A stretch of DNA of 64,000 bases from Haematobia irritans. Its lineage: Eukaryota > Arthropoda > Insecta > Diptera > Muscidae. This document shows, piece after piece, positions 56,350 to 64,000 of this stretch; within the stretch, counting starts at the first letter, position 1, and each line of letters begins with the position of its first letter. The DNA lies in contig NC_134398.1 in the NCBI RefSeq assembly GCF_050003625.1, positions 107,478,026 to 107,542,025 on the forward strand, given 5' to 3'. The position numbers and the translations under genes are program-made. The notes under the pieces are model-generated. The model had not been told where the DNA came from and searched no databases. It saw only the letters and a list, made by a program, of their open reading frames with translations.

Positions 56350-57574
56350 AACACCATCCACCGGGTTGCTAACTTCAGGGCCCAGTGGACGGGTATCGAC
56401 TGGAGTTATAAATTTGGGCAATGACCAAGAGTTAGGCCCAATTAGTCGATCTGTAGACGGGTCGACAGGTGGCGACAATGTGACAAGTCGAACCTTTTCC
56501 AAGGTAACGGCATCAAAAGGAGGTAATCCCTCACGAAAGAGATTCAAGGAACGCAGAAATGCTTTGTTTATCCTAAATTAGGATCAGTCGACCCCAGCAC
56601 GTTGTCGGCTAAACAAAGCGATTCCTTAAAATGGGCTCAAGGAATTCTTGAGGCTGGAAAAAGGGAACGATCACCGGATCAGCTGCCATACACCAAAAGG
56701 GATCAACGATCGTTTGCCTCAGTTGCTAAAGACAGCCTTGTGATGGCTATCATTAATAAAAGAGCATTGGACGGTATGGTTCCAAAGCAAAAATGGGGGC
56801 AAATTGAGAATGCTTTGTCTGGCGTTTACTCACAGGTGCTAGAAAAGTTTCCCAGCCCAGATCCTCGACACCAAGAGGCTGGTAGCTATCAAGGACAAAT
56901 TTAGCTAGTCGCATTTGAGGACCAGAGGTCTATATAATGTTTTAAAGCTGCTCTGATACTAATTGGTGAAGTTTGGGAAGGAGCTGCTCTAGAGTTAGTC
57001 GAGAAGAAAGACATACCGGCTAGACCTAGAGCACATGCGTGGATACCTACAAACCCTCCTGACCCTGAATCTATTTTAAATAGACTGAAACAATGCAATC
57101 CAGATCTTCCAACAGCTGATTGAAAGGTTGGCCGTTTGGATGAAGTGGATGGACCAAGACGGCATGCAGTGTTTATATTGAACACTCAGTATTGGCCACA
57201 TCTAGCAAAGTCTCAGGGCCGTGTATGTTATGTCTTTCATTATATACAAATGAAGGTATATAAAAACGATCAGCTAAAGGATTCGGAAATCTACAAGCCT
57301 CTGTCTGAATCAGAAATAAGCGGATCCTCTTGCGAAGTCGAGGGAGATACCAAAGATGCAGACTTGGATAGACACCGTCTGCGAGAGGAGGTTTCTACAG
57401 TCTCAAAACTCACCAAACTTGAACCTATGGTTATTGCGAGAGTCACCGAGATATCTGAAGAGGATATTCTTGATGACTCGACTGAAACGGCTGATGTGAC
57501 GGTTGTTGAAAATCTCGATGGCCCTACGAATCCTCCAGATAAATCTTCACCATTGTAAGGCTGCATGTGCTGCC
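56350..57574 (+). pseudogene. LINE-M ORF1, copy F, frame-broken
   Basis: Begins GGGTTGCTAACTTCAGG just inside ORF1 and carries all ORF1 parts: GPSGRVSTGVINLGNDQELG, RKRFKERRNALFIL, FASVAKDSLVMAIINKRALD, the DUF4780-like block and the acidic tail (57250-57558, ISEEDILDDSTETADVTVVE). A stop in place of the WYQGRF region (56902), a stop at 56935 and another near 57120 break it. It supplies the undeleted ORF1 model for the family. A SINE cuts it right after CTGCATGTGCTGCC. Confidence 0.8.
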
Positions 57575-57784
57575 TCCTTTTTATAGCCGAGTCCGAACGG
57601 CGTTCCACATTGCAGTGAAACCACTTAGAGAATTTTTGAAACCCTCAGAAATGTCACCAGTATTACTGAGGTGGGATAATCCACCGCTGAAAAACTTTTT
57701 GGTGTTCGGTCGAAGCAGGAATCGAACCCACGACCTTGTGTATGCAAGGCGGGCATGCTAACCATTGCACCACGGTGGCTCCCA
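57575..57784 (-). mobile_element. SINE copy S4, 3'-truncated
   Basis: The complement of the SINE body and head: box B complement GGAATCGAACCC near 57718-57730, and the box A region up to CACCGTGGTGC near 57768-57780. The LINE-M-like tail is missing at the left, where LINE-M sequence abuts directly. About 120 bp of LINE-M endonuclease sequence is missing across it, so the insertion came with or was followed by a deletion. Confidence 0.85.
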
Positions 57785-59017
57785 ATGCTGTAAATGATGT
57801 AAATCGAGCCTGTATAATTGCTAAAAACGAGCTCAACTTGTTTCTGCTTCCTTCAATGTGCAATACACTGTCGTTGCCAGTTTAGAAATAGCCAAATGCA
57901 AATATTGGGTATCTTCGGTCTACATGGGACATGATAGGGAGATGCCTCCATGTGCCGTTAACACCTTAGTTGAGGAGTCATTGAAAACAAAGACAAAACT
58001 CATTATGGGATGCGATGCAAATGCACATCATAGTATATGGGGAAGTGGTGACATTAATACAAGAGGACAGTCACTCCTAGAGTTTATTTTGCGTACTAAT
58101 TTGGTAGTTTGCAATAAGGGAGATGCCCCAGGTATACTTAGGCGGTTAGACGAACTTCTAAGGAAGAGACGCATTTCAGCCACACTAGGACAAGCAAACA
58201 AGATATTACACAGAGAGCCTTCCGGATGACTGAGAAATGGGCGAAAGATAATGGTCTTGGGGTAAATCCGGCAAAAACAGAACTAGTCATGTACTGCAAG
58301 GATCGCAAACCTTCCACGGTTAGGCCCATTTCCTTAGGGGGTATTGAAATTCTTTAGTGAGTGTGCAAAATATCTTGGCGTTATTTTGGAAAGGAAGCTG
58401 AACTTTAAGCTTAATATTAAAGAAAGGGCGAGGAAAGCAACGGTAGTTTTATACTCGTGCAAAAAGGCAATAGGGAAAAAGTGGGGACTAAAACCAAAGA
58501 TTGTGAATTGGCTATACACGGCAGTGGTTAGACCTTTTATGCTATATGGTGTTGTAGTCTGGTGGTCGGCACTTCACCAGCCGACAAGTTTAGACAAAGT
58601 TCAGCGTATGGCGTGCTTGTGTATCTCAGGTACATTCAGCAAGACAAGAACAAATTCCCTTAATGTCATACTGCATCTATAGCCTTTAGACATTTTGGCC
58701 AAACTGTCAGCTGCAACAACGGCAGTGTGGTTGCGCGAGATATCGCTGTGGTCGGAAAAAATTATGGTCACAGTTTGGTCCTCAAAATAATGCCAGATGT
58801 GCCTAGCGTAGTGGATTACACTTTGGCGACACCACTTTTCGACAAAAAGTTTGAGACTCTAATTTCCAACAGTGAGGCGTGGTGTACACGGACCCCGTGG
58901 AATTAAAGATATATAGATTTCTACAATGATGGCTCCAAATTGGATGGAAAAGTGGGATTCGGAGTATATTCTAAAGATCTGGAACTTCGAATAGCGAAAA
59001 GATTACCTGATCACTGT
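57785..59017 (+). pseudogene. LINE-M ORF2 fragments, copy G, ending at a gypsy insertion
   Basis: 57785-58130 is endonuclease (CKYWVSSVYMGHDREMPPCA, MGCDANAHHSIWGSGDINTR). A deletion then joins it to RT pieces (LRRLDELLRKRRISATLGQA, 58130-58200; thumb KYLGVILERKLNFKLN, 58350-58560) and to RNase H (DGSKL near 58930-58945, ELRIAKRLPDH to 59014). The YADD region is deleted. The remaining 16 bp (63985-64000) lie beyond the gypsy element, starting with the duplicated ACTGT. Confidence 0.82.
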
Positions 59018-59178
59018 TGTTATGTTTGAGTCATTGAAACGCACGCTTAGAGAGCTATTGTGAGACTGTTTTATTCCAAGTAGTTAGAGATGGCTTAAAG
59101 TTAACATGAACCAATTTATCGTACTAAATTGAATTATCGATAACTACATAAACTAAAAATCGTACCCAATATATAACA
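59018..59178 (-). repeat. Gypsy 3' LTR, 161 bp
   Basis: TGTTATG to TATAACA, identical by eye to 63824-63984. It is preceded in element orientation by the purine tract at 59180-59195. Confidence 0.93.
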
Positions 59179-59179
59179 T

Positions 59180-59195
59180 TACTCCCCCTTAAAAA
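59180..59195 (-). promoter_or_regulatory. Polypurine tract (plus-strand primer)
   Basis: The minus strand reads TTTTAAGGGGGAGTAA immediately before the 3' LTR, the expected place for plus-strand priming in reverse transcription. Confidence 0.8.
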
Positions 59196-59265
59196 ATTCA
59201 AAGCTAAGAAGGAGATGAATTTCAAAAAATAGAAATTAATAAATTAATATATACAATAAAATACA

Positions 59266-59575
59266 TCAACGAAATTCATCTGGTGAATAACGAGATACTT
59301 CTCTTCTTATCCTGTTACTTCGTCTAGGACCTGGAGGTTGATTTGTAGTTGGAGTTTCGACATCAGGCTGTGTTGATTGCTGTTGTGTTGGTACATCAGA
59401 AATATTTGGTGGAATTGCAATAGGCTGTTGAATAGAAGTTGAGGTTGGAACAACATTGGATTCTGGCTGTATTCCTATCGAAATCTCTTGCTTTTCATCT
59501 AATGGAAACGAATAATGATGATTGTTGCTTAACTGTATAGGACGATGATAACAGAATTTCTTGGCTTCATCTGAT
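59266..59575 (-). pseudogene. Gypsy pol C-terminal tail in a shifted frame
   Basis: In the frame one step from pol, the minus strand reads KSDEAKKFCYHRPIQLSNNH, then a Pro/Gln-rich stretch and PGPRRSNRIRREVSRYSPDE to TGA at 59266-59268. RRSxRxRR near a pol C-terminus is common in this group. The pol frame instead stops at 59529-59531, so a one-base shift near 59560-59580 probably cuts the tail off. Confidence 0.6.
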
Positions 59576-62555
59576 TTACGTGACGTCTACATTCTCCCAT
59601 TTCGGTGTCCAAAACCAATAACATTTTCCCAAGTTGTTGCTTGACAGTTCCTGGAATCCATTTCTTTCCCTTTCCATAATAGCGAATAAATACGGGTTGG
59701 TTTATCTCGTATTTGGCATTTGATTCTTCGTGATGAGAATGGTTCATAGTAGATTCCAATAATTGTGACCAATTTGTTTTGACAGGTCTGCCTCGCATTA
59801 GTTCTGCAGGAGACTTTCCTTCTTCATTGGGCATAAAACGATAAGTTGATAAGTATTTGAATACTGCTTGTTTGGTTGATATGTTGTCATTCATGTTTTT
59901 ACGAACAGCTGTTTTGAAACTTCTTACAAATCTTTCAGCTAACCCATTGGAGGCTGGATGAAACGGTGCTGTTGTAATATGTTGTGTTCCAAGAGTTGCA
60001 CAAAACTTTTTGAATTCAGCCGAAGAAAACTGAGGACCGTTGTCACTTACGACGCTGTCTGGAATTCCCTCAATTGAAAAGATGTCCTTTGCTGTTGTAC
60101 ATGACATCGATAAAACGTATGGAAATTGTGAAAATGCGTCAACAATTATGAGCCACATTGAATTAAATATCGGCCCAGCAAAATCGATATGTATACGTTG
60201 CCAAGGTTTAGTTGCGTTTGGCCAACTTTGATAAATCTTATGAGGAGATTGATTTTCTATTTTACAAGTATCACATTTAGAAGCGATAAGTTCGATGTCT
60301 TTATCTATGTTTTCCCACCATATGTTTTGTCTGGCTAACTGCTTCATTTTTACTACACCCCAATGTCCCTGGTGTAATAATCGTAATGCTTGGCTCTTCA
60401 AGGCGTTTGGTATAATTACTCGAACATAATCGGTTTGAAGACAAAGCATATCATTTTGAATTGTTAATGAATGTCTTCTGTTGAAAAAACATTTAATATG
60501 TTGATTGAGGCACTTTAATTGATCAGGCCAACCTTTTTCCACATAGTTACGTACTAGGCTTAAAATTTTGTCCTGTTTAGCAAACTTACGAATTTGATTT
60601 GGATTGATTGGAAAATCGTCGAAGATAATGCTGTAGCATGCTTCTTCTTGATCAAATTTGTGATCAACTCCAGATGGAAGGCGCGGTAGTGCGTCGGCAT
60701 TACCATGTTCAATCGTTTTGCGATATTTAATATCAAAATTGTATGCCATAAGGGTGATGGCCCAGCGCTGCAATCTGTGCGCGGTCATCGTCGGCAGATG
60801 CTTATTTGGACTGAAAATACTCACTAAAGGTTTGTGGTCAGTTATCAAAACAAATTTTCTTCCATAGAGATATTGATGAAAACGTTTAACTCCAAACACA
60901 ATAGCAAGTCTTTCCTTCTCTATTTGGCTATACTTTATTTGATGTTGGTCCAATGTTTTAGAAGCAAATGCGATAGGCTTTTCAGTACCATCCGGATAAA
61001 CGTGAGAAATTACAGCACCAATACCGAAAGGTGATGCATCTGTTGCAAGATGCAATGGTAACTCATCTTGAAAATGTGCGAGTTGTGCTGCATTAACAAT
61101 ATGTTGTTTAAGTTCTTCAAAAGCTTGCTGTTGGGAGGCGCCCCATTTGAATTTGGTATTCTTTTTTCGAAGATTGTTGATTGGAGCGGCGATAGTCGAA
61201 AAATTTGGTACGAAGTTATGGTAATAGTTAGCTTTACCCATAAACGCTTCCAATTGTTTAATGTCTGTAGGAGGTTTCATATTTTTCACGGCTGCAACTC
61301 CTGACTCGTCTGGTAGAATTCCTCCTGCACTAATTTGTCGACCAAGATATGTAATTTTTTGTTGTAAGAACTGACATTTTCCCTTTTTGCACTTGATGCC
61401 ATTACTCTGAAGGATGTTAAGAATGTTCTCCAGTCTTGTAAAATGTTCAGCTAAAGTTGGAGCCGATATAATTATATCGTCAATATAATTAGCACATCCA
61501 TCGATACCATGAATAAGTTGTTCAATATATTTTTGAAAAATAGCTGGAGCGCTAGCGATGCCATAGGGAAGTCGTTGATATTGGAATAGTCCAAGCGGCG
61601 TGTTGATTACCATAATATTTTTGGATTCTTCATCCAATTCCATTTGAAGATAAGCATCTTTCAAATCAATCGTTGAAAAGAATTTGCAATCGCGTATTTT
61701 ATGTAATAAAATTTCTCGAGTTGGTAATGGATATTGTTCAATTTCTATCTGTTGATTAATGGCTACCTTGAAATCACCACAAATTCGAATTGCATTATTT
61801 GGCTTTTTTGCTAAAACAATGGGTGATGCCCACTGGCTGAATTTAATTGGCTTTAATATTTGTAAATTTACAAGTCTGTCCATTTCTTCTTTAAACACTT
61901 TCATTTGAGCAAATGGTATTTGTCTGCTACGAAAAAACTGCGGTTGTGCATCCGGCTTTAGTTTAATACTTGCTTTAAAGTTTTTTACGGAACCTAAGGC
62001 GGGCTCAAATACTTCCTTGTATTTAAGGCATAGTTCTTCTATTTCGCGTTCGCATGATTCATTAATTGTGTTCACTTTTTGAATTTTAAACCTGAATTTA
62101 TCAAATAAATCAATTCCAAACAGATTTTCATCCAGTTCTGTGTTCACTACAATTATCGTCACTTCCTTTTCTTTATTTCCACATTTAACATTTGTAATTA
62201 GTTCACCAAGGATGGGTATTATCTTTTTCCCGAATCCATATAAAATTCGTTTAGTTTTCACTAATTTTGGTTTATTCAACAATTTATAGGTTTTCAAATT
62301 AATTAATGATATTGATGCACCTGAATCCATTTGAAATTTCACAAATTTACCACAAATTTGCAGATTAATGTAAGCTTTCGAATTATTGTTTAATATTGAA
62401 CCGGTTACGTCAAAAATATTTTCAACACTATCAACGTTATGATGTTGTTTACCACTGTGTCTTATTGACTTGTTTTTATATACTTTGTTATTATTTATTT
62501 TTGCAGACATACATACTGGTGCTATGTGTCCAATTTTACCGCACTTATTACACAT
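59529..62555 (-). CDS. pol: Gypsy Pol polyprotein (protease, RT, RNase H, integrase), 1008 aa
   Basis: Given from the first ATG in frame; translation probably enters upstream by -1 frameshift (see 62636-62642). Zinc knuckle CNKCGKIGHIAPVC (2-15); aspartic protease QMDSGAS (D77); RT with RICGDFKVAINQ, STIDLKDAYLQMEL and YIDD (357-360). RNase H has LATDASPFGIGAV and ITDHKPLV. Integrase has a zinc finger (H...H, CDTC) and catalytic D791 (HIDFAGP), D838 (VVSDNGPQF) and E874 (GLAERF). D838-E874 has the standard 35-residue spacing. D791-D838 has only 46 residues between, about 12 short, and the gap falls at CTTAKDIFSIEGIP, so integrase is probably impaired. Otherwise open throughout. It copies element RNA into DNA and integrates it. 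Confidence 0.9.
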   Translation of the reverse strand: MCNKCGKIGHIAPVCMSAKINNNKVYKNKSIRHSGKQHHNVDSVENIFDVTGSILNNNSKAYINLQICGKFVKFQMDSGASISLINLKTYKLLNKPKLVKTKRILYGFGKKIIPILGELITNVKCGNKEKEVTIIVVNTELDENLFGIDLFDKFRFKIQKVNTINESCEREIEELCLKYKEVFEPALGSVKNFKASIKLKPDAQPQFFRSRQIPFAQMKVFKEEMDRLVNLQILKPIKFSQWASPIVLAKKPNNAIRICGDFKVAINQQIEIEQYPLPTREILLHKIRDCKFFSTIDLKDAYLQMELDEESKNIMVINTPLGLFQYQRLPYGIASAPAIFQKYIEQLIHGIDGCANYIDDIIISAPTLAEHFTRLENILNILQSNGIKCKKGKCQFLQQKITYLGRQISAGGILPDESGVAAVKNMKPPTDIKQLEAFMGKANYYHNFVPNFSTIAAPINNLRKKNTKFKWGASQQQAFEELKQHIVNAAQLAHFQDELPLHLATDASPFGIGAVISHVYPDGTEKPIAFASKTLDQHQIKYSQIEKERLAIVFGVKRFHQYLYGRKFVLITDHKPLVSIFSPNKHLPTMTAHRLQRWAITLMAYNFDIKYRKTIEHGNADALPRLPSGVDHKFDQEEACYSIIFDDFPINPNQIRKFAKQDKILSLVRNYVEKGWPDQLKCLNQHIKCFFNRRHSLTIQNDMLCLQTDYVRVIIPNALKSQALRLLHQGHWGVVKMKQLARQNIWWENIDKDIELIASKCDTCKIENQSPHKIYQSWPNATKPWQRIHIDFAGPIFNSMWLIIVDAFSQFPYVLSMSCTTAKDIFSIEGIPDSVVSDNGPQFSSAEFKKFCATLGTQHITTAPFHPASNGLAERFVRSFKTAVRKNMNDNISTKQAVFKYLSTYRFMPNEEGKSPAELMRGRPVKTNWSQLLESTMNHSHHEESNAKYEINQPVFIRYYGKGKKWIPGTVKQQLGKMLLVLDTEMGECRRHVNQMKPRNSVIIVLYS

Positions 62556-62614
62556 ACTATTCTTGAATTTACATTGTTCCCTTGTGTGAGATTGAAAACA
62601 TCCCGAACACGATT

Positions 62615-63040
62615 TTAATTTGTTTTTATATTGATTTTTTTTGTATTTTTCCCGATCGCGTTTATGTTAAGTTTGTTTTCATTATTACTTTTAATTGCTG
62701 CCACTGTTTTTGTTGTTGCTTCATACGACTCTGCTATAAGCAAAACATCTTCTAGCGATGCTCGCTGCTTTTGTAATGCTGCTGCGCGAACTGCATCATG
62801 AGGAGTATGAACAATAATTTGGTCGCGTATAATATCGTCGACATAACTTGAAGAACATGTATCGGAGTTGCAAACGAACACACACTCACGAGCAAGACCA
62901 CGAAGATCTGCAACCCATTCTTTATAGGTTTGACCAAATTTCATTTCGCTTTTAAAAAATTCATACCTCGCTGCAACAATATGATGAGAGACTTTGAAAT
63001 GCTCCGTTAATTTTGCCGTTAGATCGAGAAATGTTTTGTC
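62615..63040 (-). pseudogene. gag: Gypsy gag, C-terminal part
   Basis: Minus-strand frame FLDLTAKLTEHFKVSHHIVA, then FGQTYKEWVADLRGLARECV and RDQIIVHTPHDAVRAAALQK, the capsid-like region, ending at TAA 62615-62617. The first Cys cluster of the nucleocapsid (CSGCFQSHTREQC) lies in the pol frame at about 62575-62615. It is separated from the N-terminal part by a hAT MITE (63041-63386) that stops the frame. Gag would form the particle. Confidence 0.82.
62636..62642 (-). promoter_or_regulatory. Likely -1 ribosomal frameshift site between gag and pol
   Basis: The minus strand reads A AAA AAA in the gag frame (after ACA), a canonical slippery heptamer. A -1 slip there enters exactly the frame that reads through the two zinc knuckles and all of pol, while gag stops about 20 nt later. 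A downstream structure was not established. Confidence 0.6.
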
Positions 63041-63386
63041 CAAAGATAATAAAAGAAGAAGATTGGCTACTGAGCACATCAAACCATTTACCACATTAGT
63101 TTAATACTCGAACCAAACGCGTATACGACAGGTATTGACATAGCATTAAAATGCACATAAAAAGAAACTAAGAGCACGAAATAAATCTCCATAAAGGGGA
63201 AAATGTAATTTTCTTTGTTGTTGCCTAAAATTTATCATTGTTTCATTAAGAAAATTAAATTTTTCATTAAAAAAATAAAAACTAAAAACAACTAAAAGGT
63301 TACAAACATGTATTAAACTAATCTGGTAAATGCAACATTTGGTATGACGCAAGCCAATCTCCCATCTTCCTCTTTTATTATCTTTG
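63041..63386. mobile_element. 346-bp hAT-type MITE in gypsy gag
   Basis: The ends CAAAGATAATAAAAGAAGAA and complement CAAAGATAATAAAAGAGGAA are inverted. The flanks GTTTTGTC (63033-63040) and GTTTTGTA (63387-63394) form an 8-bp duplication with one change. The interior is AT-rich without coding. Confidence 0.87.
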
Positions 63387-63733
63387 GTTTTGTATTCTAA
63401 GTTTGAAGAACCAAATAAGTTTTTTAGCAAATCAAATAACTCTGGTCCGATCCACGAAAGAAAAAATGATTTTTGTTTCATAGGCTGTGAAACAGAATAT
63501 GCTGCAAAATGTTGATTTAATTGCTCCAAATATGAGTCCCACGATTGGTTGTCTTTGATGAATGCGTGAAAAGCCGGCACCAGTTGATGGCTACCGCTGC
63601 TAGTGGTGTCAGTTGAAAGTTTTTCCAACATTGATTGCATCCACTGTTGTTGTTGTGTCAGTAAATTTGTAGCAAATTCCTGTTGTTGATGTAGAAGCAC
63701 GGGAATATTAATATTATTGTCATCGACCGGCAT
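63387..63733 (-). pseudogene. gag: Gypsy gag, N-terminal part
   Basis: Starts MPVDDNNINIPVLLHQQQEF, with a Gln-rich helix (LLTQQQQWMQSMLEKL) and IKDNQSWDSYLEQLNQHFAA and FFLSWIGPELFDLLKNLFGS, typical of retrotransposon gag. The frame runs into the MITE at 63386 and ends in MITE sequence. The coding sequence on either side of the MITE is in register, so the MITE is the only break in gag. The ATG is 91 bp from the LTR. Confidence 0.82.
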
Positions 63734-63810
63734 TATGAATTTTAGAACAGTTGTTCGTCACTTATACAAATAACTACCACACACGCACGAAAAAAAAAAC
63801 TTTTTTTTTA

Positions 63811-63822
63811 TCTCGTCGCCAA
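63811..63822 (-). promoter_or_regulatory. Putative tRNA primer-binding site
   Basis: Just inside the 5' LTR the minus strand reads TGGCGACGAGAT. Starting with TGG, it could pair with a tRNA ending in ...CCA. The tRNA species is not assigned. Confidence 0.6.
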
Positions 63823-63823
63823 C

Positions 63824-63984
63824 TGTTATGTTTGAGTCATTGAAACGCACGCTTAGAGAGCTATTGTGAGACTGTTTTATTCCAAGTAGTTAGAGATGGC
63901 TTAAAGTTAACATGAACCAATTTATCGTACTAAATTGAATTATCGATAACTACATAAACTAAAAATCGTACCCAATATATAACA
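63824..63984 (-). repeat. Gypsy 5' LTR, 161 bp
   Basis: Same sequence as the 3' LTR. It would carry the promoter and polyadenylation signals; I could not locate a clear TATA box. Confidence 0.93.
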
Positions 63985-64000
63985 ACTGTAGTGTTTTTCA

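Larger units (their letters stand above)
59018..63984 (-). mobile_element. Ty3/gypsy LTR retrotransposon, complete ends, identical LTRs
   Basis: LTRs of 161 bp at both ends (TGTTATG ... TATAACA), apparently identical, with 5-bp target duplication ACTGT (59013-59017 and 63985-63989). From the 5' LTR (right): putative primer site TGGCGACGAGAT, gag, pol in the order protease-RT-RNase H-integrase, and purine tract AAGGGGGAGT before the 3' LTR. There is no env. Domain order and the K02A2.6-like look of pol suggest a mag-like lineage (inference). A hAT MITE interrupts gag, and pol has a small integrase deletion and a C-terminal frameshift. Confidence 0.93.

Overview
The window looks like repeat-rich DNA of a higher (calyptrate, probably muscid) fly. 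The evidence is a degenerate irritans-subfamily mariner whose ends and protein resemble Himar1 (first described in the horn fly), LOA/I-like LINEs with RNase H, AT-rich intervening DNA, and families of about 155-bp modules and TTTCTATAGAAAATTTTG minisatellites. I found no intact host gene. Nearly everything recognisable is a transposable element (TE), often nested two to four deep, so relative ages can be read. Organism and clade names are inferences; no database was searched.

Layout. 1-1338: minus-strand LINE endonuclease fragment with a PHD-like finger. 1339-1670: tRNA-headed SINE. 1671-13078: a plus-strand LINE ('LINE-P') split by a minus-strand RNase-H LINE ('LINE-M'), partly duplicated in tandem, and split again by a mariner. 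13079-14270: a full-length dispersed repeat ('R1'), then a TA microsatellite. 15026-20173: a SINE carrying a 139-bp palindromic MITE and a 4.65-kb two-gene CACTA/EnSpm DNA transposon. 21628-26104: another LINE-M with a GC-rich hAT MITE. 26905-27290: a MITE nested in its own family. 28499-32656: a scrambled Helitron with a textbook 3' end, carrying another dispersed repeat ('R2'). 33205-35672: a diverged R1 relative. 37540-38510: hAT transposase C-terminus split by a hAT MITE. 39190-40911: minisatellite and a 221-bp perfect inverted repeat. 42433-43005: SINE with 16-bp target-site duplications (TSDs), containing a MITE. 43440-48740: R1 split by a hAT-type element, itself split by a non-autonomous CACTA-type element containing another R1. 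43009-43305 and 49484-51609: exon remnants of an unrecognised spliced gene. 51610-59017: LINE-M copies, one with its 3' third inverted in place. 59018-63984: a complete Ty3/gypsy element with identical LTRs and a hAT MITE in gag.

Most interesting item: the 15401-20055 element. It has CCCAGCAAAAACT terminal repeats, a TG target duplication, subterminal repeats, an open 638-aa CACTA-type transposase and a cleanly spliceable five-exon second gene (216 aa) of DUF4806 type. Both genes look intact, so this may be a functional two-component DNA transposon.

How the parts interact. The SINE shares about 65-70 nt of 3' end with LINE-M and probably retrotransposes with LINE-M machinery. Both end in short CCTAA/TAACC runs that resemble the arthropod telomere repeat. 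MITEs with TAA, TTA or TA, and 8-bp target duplications have repeatedly inserted into the LINEs, SINEs and LTR element. The density of nested, mixed-orientation copies fits heterochromatin or a piRNA-cluster-like region, but only small-RNA and chromatin data could show that.
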